From contig CAIWTI010000277.1 of NCBI GenBank assembly GCA_903915545.1, forward strand, positions 1 through 34,582: DNA of 34,582 nucleotides, given 5' to 3'. This DNA is from an uncultured Actinomycetes bacterium. Its GTDB lineage: Bacteria > Actinomycetota > Thermoleophilia > Gaiellales > Gaiellaceae. The notes under the pieces were generated by a model. That model was not told the DNA's origin. It made no database searches and was given only the letters and a program-made list of their open reading frames with translations. Below, in pieces: positions 25,010-34,582 of the stretch (position 1 is the stretch's first letter; each line of letters opens with the position of its first letter). The position numbers were made by a program, and so were the translations under genes.

Positions 25010-25906
25010 CTACTTCTTCAGCAGGCTCTTGAGAGCGGTCTTCGCCTGTGGTGCGAGCGGATCATTTGGCGAGAGCTTCAGGAATGCCCGGATCGCCTTG
25101 ATCGCAACCTGCTTGTTCGTTGAGGCGCTCGTGAGCTGCGCTGCCTGGCTCGCGATCTGTCCAAGCCGGAACTGGGTCGTTGCGTCGTTCGGTTGGAGCA
25201 CAGCGAGCTTCTGGTAGGTCGCAACCGCATTCTGCTCGGCAGTCGCGAGGTTCTGGAACGCGGTGCTGGACTGCGTTGACAGCACGCCACCCGCAGCACT
25301 CGAGATCGGATCGAGCAACCCACCCTGGGCAGCGAACGCCTTCCCGAGCGATGACGACGCCGCCGGCTGGAACACCGGGTTTGCAGCCTGGAAGGTGTAG
25401 ATCCCCTGGGCGATCGCATAGTCGTTCTCGTAGTTCGTCGCCTGGCGCAGGTAGATGCCCGCGAGCTCTTCGACGGCCGAGGCGTCCTTCGGCTTGAGGG
25501 CGATGTACTGCGAGAGCGCGTTCGCCGCGTCGGGAAGCTTGTTCTTCTGCTCAAGCCCCGTTGCGTAGTCGCGCCACGCCTTCGAATCCTTCGGGTTCTT
25601 GACAGTCGCCTTCTGGAGCTTCGAGATGTTGGCACCCGTGCTTCCCGACCCTTGGAACATGTTCTGCAGCACGGAGTTCAGGCCCGTCGAACCAGAGCCA
25701 ACACCGAAGAGCACGAAACCTGCCGCGAAGAAGATTGCGAGGAGCACGAACACCCACTTCGCGTGGCGCCGCAGGCGACTGAAGAAGAGCTGATCCTCCC
25801 ACGAGGGGGGCGCCTTCTTCTTCCGCGTGGTCTGGGCGACCGAAGGGCTCGCTACGCGAGCATTCGGGCCCGTGCGGCGCTTGCGGTGCTGTGTACCTCG
25901 TGCCAC
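25010..25906 (-). CDS. TPR-repeat protein with N-terminal membrane anchor
   Basis: WVFVLLAIFFAAGFVLFG TM segment, then TPR-like units (DSKAWRDYATGLEQKNKLPDAANALSQYIALKPKDASAVEELAGIYL...). Confidence 0.8.
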   Translation of the reverse strand: MARGTQHRKRRTGPNARVASPSVAQTTRKKKAPPSWEDQLFFSRLRRHAKWVFVLLAIFFAAGFVLFGVGSGSTGLNSVLQNMFQGSGSTGANISKLQKATVKNPKDSKAWRDYATGLEQKNKLPDAANALSQYIALKPKDASAVEELAGIYLRQATNYENDYAIAQGIYTFQAANPVFQPAASSSLGKAFAAQGGLLDPISSAAGGVLSTQSSTAFQNLATAEQNAVATYQKLAVLQPNDATTQFRLGQIASQAAQLTSASTNKQVAIKAIRAFLKLSPNDPLAPQAKTALKSLLKK

Positions 25907-27108
25907 GACGTCTCTCCTTGGCGGTAGCGGGTGGTGCCGTCGACGATTGTTTCAAGAATGCGTTCCGGCGCGCCACCGAAGACGGCGGCGACGACGGGAT
26001 CTTCCACGGGATCGTACGGACTTCCGGCGAGCGAGAGCACAGTGACGTCTGCCTTGGCTCCCGGAGTGAGGGTGCCGATGCTCCCAGAGAGGCCGAGGGC
26101 GCGGGCTGCGCCACCGGTGACGAGGTCGAGTGCGGCTGCGGCTGACAACGCATCGGGTCGCCGAGCGCGGCCACGTGCCGCGTAGATCGCAGCACGCAGC
26201 TCCTCCCAGATGTCGAACGAGGGCGTCGATGCGGGGGAGTCGGTACCGAGTCCGACGCGCATATCGGCGGCGAGAAACTCGGCGAGTGGTGCGACGCCGC
26301 AGCCGAGGAGCGCGTTGGAGCGTGGGCAATGCACGACTGGCACATGTCGAGCGGCAAGCAACGCGATGTCGTCCGCCGTCACTTCAACGCAATGGGCGCA
26401 CAGGAGGTCGGGGCCTAGGACTGGCTCGAGCGTCTGCACAGCGCGCTTTCCGGTGGGGGGAGCGAGTATTGCAGCGTTGGGTGCCATTGGGCCTGTCCCG
26501 GCGACGAGCCACTCGTTCTCATTCGCGCTCTCGGCAAGGTGGGTGCCTACCGGGATACCCAGGCTGAGGCACCACTCATACACCGCGAGGCTGCACGTGT
26601 ACGGGGCATGGGGCGATACGCCGAGCGTTACAAGCGGTGATGATCCGGCTGCGGCGCGCTTCTCGGTGAACTGAGCGGCCGCGACGGCGGGATCGCTGCC
26701 GAAGACTTCGAGGTAGACGATCGCGCGAAGGCCGAGTGTTGCCGCGGCGACTGCGGCGGCGCCCGAAAAGCTGTAGTCAGCCGTCGTGGTGATGCCGGCG
26801 GTCAGGCTGTCTGCCGCGCCCCGCGTCGCGATCGCGACCATGTCGGCGAAGTCCAGGGCGCGTTTGCGTACGACGTGGGTGCCAATCCACGTACCGAACG
26901 GCTCGCCATCACCGAAGCCCGCGTAGGTCGCGTATTCGAGGTGCGAGTGCGCATTGATGAGGCCCGGCAGGATCACCGCGTTGTCGAAGTGGCGATCGCC
27001 TGGCCCTTCGGAGACGTCGACAATGAGGCCGTCAGCCCAAGTCACGCGCCCGTTGCGGATCGGTGGTCCGTCGGCGGGAATCACCCAGCCGGCGGAGAGC
27101 GAGGTCAC
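25852..27108 (-). CDS. Amidohydrolase superfamily deaminase (TRZ/ATZ/aminodeoxyfutalosine deaminase-like)
   Basis: INAHSHLEYA, SPHAPYTCS, VGTHLAES, LLCAHCVEVTADD, VVHCPRSNALLG, GLGTDSPAS; overlaps the TPR gene start by 55 nt and tatC by 4 nt. Confidence 0.85.
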   Translation of the reverse strand: MTSLSAGWVIPADGPPIRNGRVTWADGLIVDVSEGPGDRHFDNAVILPGLINAHSHLEYATYAGFGDGEPFGTWIGTHVVRKRALDFADMVAIATRGAADSLTAGITTTADYSFSGAAAVAAATLGLRAIVYLEVFGSDPAVAAAQFTEKRAAAGSSPLVTLGVSPHAPYTCSLAVYEWCLSLGIPVGTHLAESANENEWLVAGTGPMAPNAAILAPPTGKRAVQTLEPVLGPDLLCAHCVEVTADDIALLAARHVPVVHCPRSNALLGCGVAPLAEFLAADMRVGLGTDSPASTPSFDIWEELRAAIYAARGRARRPDALSAAAALDLVTGGAARALGLSGSIGTLTPGAKADVTVLSLAGSPYDPVEDPVVAAVFGGAPERILETIVDGTTRYRQGETSWHEVHSTASAARARMLA

Positions 27109-27875
27109 GTCGTGGTGCCGGCCGTGTCAGCCTGCGACCGGCGGTCGAGCCACCACGAAACCCAGATCGAGGCTTCGAACAGGATCGCAAGCGGCACGGT
27201 TTCGACCATCGTCGTTACCGGGTCGACGCCTGGGAGCGCAACACCAATGCACGCCACGATGAAGTAGCCGAGCCGACGATTCTTCCGCAGCTTCTCGGTG
27301 GTCAGCACGTTCATGCGTGTGAGTCCGACGACGAAAAGCGGGAGTTCGAAAACGATTGCCATTGCAAAGAGGACGTGGATACAGAACGTGAGGAACGGTT
27401 TCGCCTGGATCTGGACGTCGTAGATGCTGTTGTCGTAGTTGGTGAGGAACGTCTCGGCTGCGGGCAGCGCGACGAAGTACCCAAATGCGACACCGGCGGC
27501 CATCAGGATGCCCGCGACGAGCCCGAAGACCCGCAACAGCATGGCATGACGTGGATCGAATGCCGGAATGAAGAACGCCCACGCCTGCCAGATGATGAAC
27601 GGCAGCGCGATCAGGAAGCCGAAGTAGATCGAGATCCACAGCGACGTCATGAACGGTTCGCCGACGTTAAGCGTCGTGATCTTCTGATGGTGCGCCGGAA
27701 GCGTGATCACCAGCCAGTGGATCAGGTGCTTGTGGATCGTGAAACCCACGATGATGCCGACCGCAAGGACGGCGATCACAACAAATAGGCGTTGACGCAG
27801 CTCGTCGAGATGCTCGACAAGCGTTGCTTCCTCACCGTGGTCTAGACGGCGTGGAAGCCTAGGCCTCGCGAGCAT
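27105..27875 (-). CDS. tatC: Sec-independent (Tat) protein translocase TatC
   Basis: LVEHLDELRQRLFVVIAVLAVG, FGFLIALPFIIWQAWAFFIPAF, six-TM architecture, VVGLTRMNVLTTEKLRKNRR. Confidence 0.95.
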   Translation of the reverse strand: MLARPRLPRRLDHGEEATLVEHLDELRQRLFVVIAVLAVGIIVGFTIHKHLIHWLVITLPAHHQKITTLNVGEPFMTSLWISIYFGFLIALPFIIWQAWAFFIPAFDPRHAMLLRVFGLVAGILMAAGVAFGYFVALPAAETFLTNYDNSIYDVQIQAKPFLTFCIHVLFAMAIVFELPLFVVGLTRMNVLTTEKLRKNRRLGYFIVACIGVALPGVDPVTTMVETVPLAILFEASIWVSWWLDRRSQADTAGTTT

Positions 27876-27881
27876 CGACGC

Positions 27882-28148
27882 CTAGACGGTTTCGGAGTGC
27901 CGCTCGGGCTCGTCAGCGACGGGCGGTGCGGGCGGGGCCGGCGGCGCAGGGGCGACCGGGGTCTGGGCCGGGATCTGGACCTGAGTTGCCTCAGTCTTGT
28001 TGCCGCCGCTGACGGAGTCCTTGAACTCGCGCATACCCGTGCCGAGTGAACGGCCGATCTCGGGGAGGCGCTTGGCGCCGAAAAGCAGCAGAGCAAGCAG
28101 GAGGAGCAGGATGATCTCGGTAGGGCCGATGTTTGGCATGTGGGCCAT
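27882..28148 (-). CDS. tatA: Twin-arginine translocase subunit TatA/E
   Basis: IGPTEIILLLLLALLLFGAKRLPEIGRSLGTGMREFKDSV, then a Pro/Ala-rich tail. Confidence 0.93.
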   Translation of the reverse strand: MAHMPNIGPTEIILLLLLALLLFGAKRLPEIGRSLGTGMREFKDSVSGGNKTEATQVQIPAQTPVAPAPPAPPAPPVADEPERHSETV

Positions 28149-28351
28149 CGTAGCAGGGTGCGATGGGCGATTGGTTCCAGGAAAGCGTTGCGAGAGTGTT
28201 AGGTCGCCCTACCGTTCCCGCGACCGGACCGGCTACCATGGCGTTCCCCGTACGGCACCGACCAGACGGAGCCGGGGCAGATCGAAGACGGCCACCGCCG
28301 AATCCGACCTGGCCTCCCCGACGGGGACATGGAGACGAGGAGAACAGAGTC

Positions 28352-29119
28352 GTGGCATTGCTCGAACTGAAGGATCTGCACGTTTCGCTCGAAGACGGCA
28401 CCGAGATCGTCAAGGGCGTGAACTTGAAGGTGGACTCCAATGAGGTCCACGCGATCATGGGGCCGAACGGCTCCGGTAAGTCGACGCTTTCCTACGCGAT
28501 CGCTGGCCACCCGGCCTACCAGATCACGCAGGGCCAGATTCTTCTCGACGGTGAGGACATCACCGAGACCGAGGCCGACGAGCGCGCCCAGAAGGGCCTC
28601 TTCCTCGCGTTCCAGTACCCCCACGCGATTCCTGGCGTAACTGTCACGAGCTTCCTGCGCAGTGCGATCAATGCCGTGCGCAAGGCCAAGAACGGTGCCG
28701 TCGACGATCCGATTCCGGTTCCCGAGTTCCGCACCGAGCTCTTCGCGCAGATGGAACGTCTCTCCGTCTCACGCGAGCTTGCGTCGCGCTACTTGAACGA
28801 CGGCTTCTCGGGCGGCGAGAAGAAGCGCGTCGAGATCCTCCAGATGGCGATGCTGAAGCCGCGCATCGCCGTGCTCGACGAGACCGACTCTGGCCTCGAC
28901 ATCGACGCCCTCCGGATTGTGGCTGGCGGTGTCCAGGAGCTCATCGGCCCGAACATGGGCGCGCTCGTGATCACCCACTATCAGCGGATTCTCAACTACA
29001 TCAAGCCCGACTTCGTGCATGTCTTCGTCGGCGGCAAGATCGTCGAGGAGGGCGGCCCTGAGCTCGCCAAGAAGCTCGAGGAGTCGGGCTACAAGGAATG
29101 GGAAGGGGTGCCGGCATGA
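28352..29119 (+). CDS. sufC: Fe-S cluster assembly ATPase SufC
   Basis: GTG start 28352; [79 protein letters not shown]. Confidence 0.95.
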   Translation: MALLELKDLHVSLEDGTEIVKGVNLKVDSNEVHAIMGPNGSGKSTLSYAIAGHPAYQITQGQILLDGEDITETEADERAQKGLFLAFQYPHAIPGVTVTSFLRSAINAVRKAKNGAVDDPIPVPEFRTELFAQMERLSVSRELASRYLNDGFSGGEKKRVEILQMAMLKPRIAVLDETDSGLDIDALRIVAGGVQELIGPNMGALVITHYQRILNYIKPDFVHVFVGGKIVEEGGPELAKKLEESGYKEWEGVPA

Positions 29120-30534
29120 CCCAGACCGAAAACGAAATCGTCGAGGGGATCGGCTCCGATTACGCGATCAAGTACGGCTTCCATGTCGCCGAGGATTACT
29201 TCTTCAAGTCGGGCCGTGGTCTGTCGCACGAACTGGTTGATGCCATCTCGTCGCATAAGAACGAGCCCGACTGGATGCGGAAGTTCCGCCACAAGTCGCT
29301 CGACTACTTCAATGCGCGCGCCATGCCGAACTGGGGCGGTGCGCTGAGCGAGATCGACTTCGACAACATCTACTACTACATCCGCCCCACCGAGAAGCAG
29401 GCTGACTCGTGGGAGGATCTCCCGGCCGACATCAAGGACACCTGGGACAAGCTCGGCATCCCGGAGGCAGAAAAGAAGTACCTAGCCGGGGTTGGTGCCC
29501 AGTACGAGTCCGAGGTCGTCTACCACAAGCTTCAGCAGTCACTGACTGATCAGGGCGTGCTGTTCCTCGACATGGACTCGGCTCTGCGTGAGCACGAGGA
29601 CATCATCAAGGAGCACATCGGCACGATCATCCCGCAGAACGACAACAAGTTCGCCGCGCTGAACAGCGCCGTGTGGTCGGGCGGGTCGTTCATCTACGTG
29701 CCGAAGGGCGTCCGTATCGAGATGCCGCTCCAGGCGTACTTCCGTATCAACGCCGAGAACATGGGTCAGTTCGAGCGGACGCTCATCATCGTCGACGAGG
29801 ATGCCTACGTGCACTACGTCGAAGGCTGCACCGCGCCGATCTACTCAAGCGACTCGCTCCATTCGGCTGTTGTCGAGATCGTGGTCAAGAAGGGCGGCCG
29901 CTGCCGCTACACGACGATCCAGAACTGGTCGAACAACGTCTACAACCTCGTCACCAAGCGCGCAGTCGCGCACGAGGACGCCACGATGGAGTGGGTCGAC
30001 GGGAACCTCGGGTCGAAGCTGACGATGAAGTACCCGGCGATCTGGCTCGTTGGTAATCGTGCCCACGGCGAAGTGCTGTCGATCGCGTTCGCGGGTAAGG
30101 GTCAGCATCAGGACGCGGGTGGCAAGTGCGTCCATCAGGCTCCGAACACCACATCGGTGATCACGTCGAAGTCGATCTCGAAGGACGGCGGTCGAGCTGG
30201 TTACCGTGGTCTGCTCGAGGTCGCCCACGGTGCGAAGGGTGCGAAGTCGAAGGTTGTTTGCGACGCGCTGATCCTCGACGATGAGTCGCGCTCCGACACC
30301 TATCCGACGATCCGCATCGACGAGAACGACGTCGACATCGGCCACGAAGCGACCGTGTCGAAGATCGGCGAAGAGCAGCTCTTCTACCTCATGTCGCGCG
30401 GTCTCAGCGAGGCTGAGGCAAGCGCCATGGTCGTGTCGGGCTTCGTTGAGCCGATCACCAAGGAGCTGCCGCTTGAGTACGCGGTCGAGATGAACCGGCT
30501 GATTCAGCTGCAGATGGAGGGCTCGGTTGGCTAA
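29116..30534 (+). CDS. sufB: Fe-S cluster assembly scaffold SufB
   Basis: [65 protein letters not shown] overlap with sufC. Confidence 0.96.
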   Translation: MTQTENEIVEGIGSDYAIKYGFHVAEDYFFKSGRGLSHELVDAISSHKNEPDWMRKFRHKSLDYFNARAMPNWGGALSEIDFDNIYYYIRPTEKQADSWEDLPADIKDTWDKLGIPEAEKKYLAGVGAQYESEVVYHKLQQSLTDQGVLFLDMDSALREHEDIIKEHIGTIIPQNDNKFAALNSAVWSGGSFIYVPKGVRIEMPLQAYFRINAENMGQFERTLIIVDEDAYVHYVEGCTAPIYSSDSLHSAVVEIVVKKGGRCRYTTIQNWSNNVYNLVTKRAVAHEDATMEWVDGNLGSKLTMKYPAIWLVGNRAHGEVLSIAFAGKGQHQDAGGKCVHQAPNTTSVITSKSISKDGGRAGYRGLLEVAHGAKGAKSKVVCDALILDDESRSDTYPTIRIDENDVDIGHEATVSKIGEEQLFYLMSRGLSEAEASAMVVSGFVEPITKELPLEYAVEMNRLIQLQMEGSVG

Positions 30535-31708
30535 CGCCGAGGCCGCAGTTCGGTTCGCCGAGCTGCCGGTGCCGACGACCCACGAGGAGCCCTGGCGCTT
30601 CACCGACCTCCGCGGCTTCGATCCCGCGTCGTATCCCGTACCCACCGAGGCTATCGGTGCTGCGGCTGCGTCCGTGCTCCCCGACCTTGACGTTGCGGCG
30701 TCGGCTGAGGTCAGCGAGGGCGGGATCACGATCCACGCAGACGCGCTTCCGGCAGGTGTGCGGTTTGAGGTGCTCGATGAACACGACCCGCGTCTCTACG
30801 GCCTAGTCGGTTGGAGCGACAAGTTCACGGCGCACAACGCGGCGCTCTGGAAGCACGGCCTGCTCGTACAGGTCGCGAAGGGCGTTGAGCTCGAGAAGCC
30901 GCTGTACGTACGGATCGCCAACTCCGTTCCTGGTGGCGCGCTCTTCTGGCGCCTACTCGTGGTTGCTGAAGAGGCCTCGCGGTTCACGCTGATCGAGGAG
31001 TACGCCTCGGCGTCGCCCGACCTTCCGGGCTACACGAACGCGGCGGTCGAGCTGTACGTCGAGCAGTCGGCGAAGCTCGAGTACGTCTCTGTCCAGAACC
31101 TCTCGCGCGAGACCTGGCACTTCGCCACGCACCACGCGCGGGTTGAGCGCGACGCCGAGCTCGATTGGGTTGCCGGCGGCTTTGGCTCGAAGCGCGGAAA
31201 GATTCGGATCCAGAACGACCTGAACGGTCCCGGCGCAACGTCACGGGTCACCGGCGCGTATTTCGCCGACGGCGATCAGCACCTCGACTATGACACCTTC
31301 CAGGAGCACATCGCTCCGAACACCGAGAGCGACTTCGCGTTCAAGGGTGCGCTCCGTGAATCGGCGAAAGCTGTCTGGCGCGGGATGATTCGGGTCGAGA
31401 AGGATGCGCAGAAAACAAACGCTTACCAGGAGAACCGCAACTTGCTGCTCTCCGACACGGCGCACGCCGACTCGATTCCGGGCCTGGAAATCATGGCGAA
31501 CGACGTGCGCTGTACGCATGGTGCGACGCTTGGGCGGGTCAATCGCGACGAGGTCTTCTACTTGATGGCGCGCGGTCTCTCGCGGGCTGAGGCGGAGCGG
31601 CTGATCGTTCGCGGCTTCTTCCAGGACGTGCTCGACCGCATCGAGCTCCTGCCGGTACGCGAGGCGCTTGGCCAAGCGCTTGAGTCGCGTATCCCTCAAG
31701 CGCTGTAG
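30527..31708 (+). CDS. sufD: Fe-S cluster assembly protein SufD
   Basis: [88 protein letters not shown] start 30527. Confidence 0.93.
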   Translation: MANAEAAVRFAELPVPTTHEEPWRFTDLRGFDPASYPVPTEAIGAAAASVLPDLDVAASAEVSEGGITIHADALPAGVRFEVLDEHDPRLYGLVGWSDKFTAHNAALWKHGLLVQVAKGVELEKPLYVRIANSVPGGALFWRLLVVAEEASRFTLIEEYASASPDLPGYTNAAVELYVEQSAKLEYVSVQNLSRETWHFATHHARVERDAELDWVAGGFGSKRGKIRIQNDLNGPGATSRVTGAYFADGDQHLDYDTFQEHIAPNTESDFAFKGALRESAKAVWRGMIRVEKDAQKTNAYQENRNLLLSDTAHADSIPGLEIMANDVRCTHGATLGRVNRDEVFYLMARGLSRAEAERLIVRGFFQDVLDRIELLPVREALGQALESRIPQAL

Positions 31709-31793
31709 CGGCTTAGGTCGGCGATCTGTCGGCCTGTAGTGGTCTGGTACAACGGACCTGTCTGCTCCCCGACCTGGAAAGCGTGAACTCCTG

Positions 31794-33077
31794 ATGACCG
31801 ACAAGCAGAAGCCCTCCGACGACTCTCCTCGCCTTTCGCGTAAGCGCCTTCTGGCTGCTGCGGCCGCGACGGGACTCGTCGCCTCGACCGAAGGTGTCGC
31901 GCGTGCTGCCGAGTACGCGCAGCCGACGACCATCGCGCTCGGAACGCAGCCGAAGGGGCTCCCGGTTGGCCAGCACGTGTGGGAGCCGTCGATGAAAACC
32001 GACACAGGCGGCAATCCGATTGGCCCGAAGTACAACCGGCTGCTCTTCTTTGATGTGTTGAAGGCGCCGACCGTCGCGTCGGTGCGCACCCTTGAGGCCG
32101 CGCTTCGTACGATCGAGCGGACGTATCCGTGGAATGCCGCGGGTGTCGTGTTCACCGTTTCGTGGGGGCCGCACTACTTCGAGAACGTGCTGAAGGTGGC
32201 GAGCCCGGTGCCGCATCCGCAGCAGCTCTCCGACTTTGAGTACCCGATCTTCGACGGGTACGACGTCTGCATCCATCTTGCGAGTGACGACCAAAACATC
32301 TTGGTCGCGATCCAGAACGCCTTCACCGCTGGCGCGAAGCTGCCAGGCGGAGCGAAGGCTGATCTGAGCGGGATCTTCCGTTGGCGCGAGACGCGCACGG
32401 GCTTTGCGGGCGACGGTATTCCGGCCGCACATCAGACGAACGTGACCGGTATCCCCGCGGGCGGCGTCGTTCCGGCGAGCTCGCCTCTGTTCATGGGGTT
32501 CAAGTCGGGCTATGTGAAGAATCAGGCGAGCGAGAGCAGCATCACGATCACAACGGGCGAGTTTGCGGGCGGCACGACGCAGCATGTGAGCTACATCCGT
32601 CTCAAGCTCGACCGCTGGTACGGCGGGATGAGCCAGACCCAGCGCGTGCAGCTGATGTTCGGCCCACAGATCACCCAGGACCAGGTCACTGCGTTCAAGG
32701 ACGATCCGCAGAGCAAGCCTGAGGCGCTGAACAGCGACGCGGTCACGTACGGCATGGTCGGCCACGCGCAGGCTGCGGCTCGCGCGCGCACGACGACCGG
32801 CCCCGTGATCATCCGCCGCGACTTCGACACGATCGATGGTGGCGTTGCGGGTCTGCACTTCGTTGCGGTGCAGAAGTCGATCGACGACTTCGTGACGATG
32901 CGCCAGGCGATGAACGCGACCAACGCACCGCGGCTGAACCCGGCGATCACGACAACGACGAACAACGGAATCAACGAGTTCATGTTCGTCCTGCGACGCG
33001 CGAACTACATCGTGCCGCCGCGGACGAAGCGTTCGTTCCCGCTGTTCGCCTACCAGGCGCAGGCGCTCAGCTCGTAG
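31794..33077 (+). CDS. DyP-type peroxidase-like (heme-binding fold) protein with Tat-like signal; GxxDG motif degenerate
   Basis: LSRKRLLAAAAATGLVAS signal; LFMGFKSGYVKNQ at the GFxDGTxNP position; GGTTQHVSYIRLKLDRWY; candidate proximal His in VGHAQAAAR; IIRRDFDTIDGGVAGLHFVAVQKSIDDFVTMRQAMN matches the DyP C-terminal pattern. Confidence 0.7.
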   Translation: MTDKQKPSDDSPRLSRKRLLAAAAATGLVASTEGVARAAEYAQPTTIALGTQPKGLPVGQHVWEPSMKTDTGGNPIGPKYNRLLFFDVLKAPTVASVRTLEAALRTIERTYPWNAAGVVFTVSWGPHYFENVLKVASPVPHPQQLSDFEYPIFDGYDVCIHLASDDQNILVAIQNAFTAGAKLPGGAKADLSGIFRWRETRTGFAGDGIPAAHQTNVTGIPAGGVVPASSPLFMGFKSGYVKNQASESSITITTGEFAGGTTQHVSYIRLKLDRWYGGMSQTQRVQLMFGPQITQDQVTAFKDDPQSKPEALNSDAVTYGMVGHAQAAARARTTTGPVIIRRDFDTIDGGVAGLHFVAVQKSIDDFVTMRQAMNATNAPRLNPAITTTTNNGINEFMFVLRRANYIVPPRTKRSFPLFAYQAQALSS

Positions 33078-33083
33078 CGGGCG

Positions 33084-33440
33084 TCAGTCCGGGAGGGCTT
33101 GTTGGAGCTTCCCGGCCATGCGCCACGCGTCTTCGTGTGAGATGGCAAACCGGCCCCACTCGGCGTCGGTGAACTCGACGACGACCGCGAGGCCGCGCCG
33201 GTAGATCGCGTCGAAATCTTTGCTGCCGCGGCGACGCGTGGTGCCGAGCATGATCACGCCAGGGATTCCCGTTCCTGGCGGTCGGAGCCCGCGCACCTCC
33301 GTCCAGCCGTTCTCGACGGCTCGAATCTCCGTGACGTTCGCGAGCGGCGCGCGCGGGTCAGAGAGGCGGAAGGCACCGAGCTTCTCGAGCCGTGAGAGCC
33401 GGACGACGACGTCCCCGTTCTCTGTTTCGAGTGTGGCCAC
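33084..33440 (-). CDS. Hypothetical protein
   Basis: 118 aa intact ORF (MATLETENGDVVVRLSRLEKLGAFRLSDPRAPLANVTEIRAVENGW...), convergent with the DyP-like gene. Confidence 0.65.
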   Translation of the reverse strand: MATLETENGDVVVRLSRLEKLGAFRLSDPRAPLANVTEIRAVENGWTEVRGLRPPGTGIPGVIMLGTTRRRGSKDFDAIYRRGLAVVVEFTDAEWGRFAISHEDAWRMAGKLQQALPD

Positions 33441-33464
33441 GTCAGAAAGCCTAGACGGATGTCG

Positions 33465-34582
33465 CTACTTGCGAACGAGCGGCTTGTACTTGATCCGGTG
33501 CGGCTCAAGCGCGTCGGCGCCGCGGGTCTCGGTGACCCACGCTGCGTAGTCGCTGAATCCGCCTTCGAACCACGTGACAACCGAATCGCCCTCGAACGAG
33601 AGGATGTGTGTCGCGACGCGATCAAGGAACCACCGATCATGGGTGATCACGACGGCGCAGCCGGCGAAGTCAAGGAGCGCGTCTTCGAGCGCGCGCAGCG
33701 TGTCGACGTCGAGGTCGTTCGTCGGCTCGTCGAGCAGCAGGACGTTGCCACCGCTGCGGAGCAGCTTCGCGAGGTGCACGCGGTTGCGCTCGCCGCCGGA
33801 CAGCATTCCGACCGGCTTCTGCTGGTCACCACCGCGGAAGTTGAACCACGCGGTGTATTGGCGCGAGTTGATCTCCTTCTTGCCGAGCTCGATGATGTCG
33901 AGCCCACCGCTGATCTCCTGCCACACCGTCTTCTTTGGGTCGAGATCGCCGCGTGACTGATCGACGTAGGCGAGCTGCACCGTTTCGCCAAGGCGAATGT
34001 CGCCCGAGTCTGGCTCTTCCTGCCCGGCGATCATGCGGAAGAGCGTTGTCTTGCCCGCGCCGTTTGGCCCGATCACACCGACGATGCCGGCGGGCGGCAG
34101 GTTGAACGAGAGATCTTCGAAGAGGAGCCGGTCGCCGAAGCCCTTCGTCAGACCCTTGGCTTGGATGACGAGGTCGCCAAGGCGCGGCCCCGGCGGAATG
34201 TGGATCTCGACCTTGTCGAGCTTGATCTGCTGCTCGTCGGCGAGGAGCTTCTCGTAGGCCGAGAGGCGCGCCTTCGACTTTGCGTGGCGCGCCTTGGGGC
34301 TCATCTGCACCCACTCAAGCTCGCGTTCGAGCGTGCGTCGGCGGGCCGACTCCTGCTTCTCCTCGAGCAGCAGGCGCTGCTGCTTCTGGACGAGCCATGA
34401 GGTGTAGTTGCCTTCGAACGGTAGTCCCTTGCCGCGGTCGATCTCAAGAATCCAGCCGGCGACGTTGTCCAGGAAGTACCGGTCATGGGTCACAGCGATG
34501 ACGGCACCCTTGTACTCGGCGAGGAAGCGCTCGAGCCAATAGACGGATTCGGCATCAAGGTGGTTGGTCGGCTCGTCGAGCA
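33465..34582 (-). CDS. ettA: ABC-F family ATPase, EttA-like (energy-dependent translational throttle), 5' end beyond window
   Basis: Frame is open to the window edge ([23 protein letters not shown]...THDRYFLDN); linker [34 protein letters not shown]; second [60 protein letters not shown]. Confidence 0.93.
   Translation of the reverse strand, partial: LDEPTNHLDAESVYWLERFLAEYKGAVIAVTHDRYFLDNVAGWILEIDRGKGLPFEGNYTSWLVQKQQRLLLEEKQESARRRTLERELEWVQMSPKARHAKSKARLSAYEKLLADEQQIKLDKVEIHIPPGPRLGDLVIQAKGLTKGFGDRLLFEDLSFNLPPAGIVGVIGPNGAGKTTLFRMIAGQEEPDSGDIRLGETVQLAYVDQSRGDLDPKKTVWQEISGGLDIIELGKKEINSRQYTAWFNFRGGDQQKPVGMLSGGERNRVHLAKLLRSGGNVLLLDEPTNDLDVDTLRALEDALLDFAGCAVVITHDRWFLDRVATHILSFEGDSVVTWFEGGFSDYAAWVTETRGADALEPHRIKYKPLVRK

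Noticed and set aside
1-34582. Mobile element, prophage, defence system or toxin-antitoxin module
   Set aside because: No integrase, transposase, phage structural gene, restriction-modification or TA pair is recognisable in any frame; gene content is housekeeping/respiratory/cell-envelope.

Overview
The window is a high-GC bacterial chromosome segment with about 33 protein-coding genes and one tRNA. It looks actinobacterial, possibly Thermoleophilia-like, but that is inference. I see no phage, transposon, CRISPR array or rRNA. Order: 3' end of a LytTR response regulator; a small hypothetical divergent to a lipoprotein; an hsp20-lon operon (-); an MMPL transporter; MFS + rmlA-rmlC-rmlD-rmlB (dTDP-rhamnose); a SpoIID/LytB-domain protein with a Thr-rich linker coupled to a subtilisin-PPC protease; a minus-strand wbpI-wbpA-wbpB-wbpD-like block for UDP-diacetamido-uronic acid synthesis with no wbpE aminotransferase; tRNA-Lys(CTT); a ferritin-like protein; a caa3-type cytochrome oxidase operon (ctaC-ctaD-[tandem Usp-like protein]-ctaE-cyt c); a TPR protein, an amidohydrolase and tatC/tatA (-); sufC-sufB-sufD; a degenerate DyP-peroxidase-like protein; a hypothetical; and the 3' part of an EttA-like ABC-F gene. 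The best candidates for new biology are: (i) the caa3 oxidase, with apparently coordinated loss of the Mg/Mn-site ligands in both subunits I and II, replacement of the electron-entry Trp, and an extra N-terminal two-helix extension on subunit I; (ii) the internally duplicated protein with a conserved RSxWLRR motif encoded between ctaD and ctaE; (iii) a DyP-like protein whose GxxDG catalytic Asp is Ser; (iv) the incomplete Wbp cluster; (v) the SpoIID + subtilase pair. All family calls were made by eye from motifs; no database search was run.
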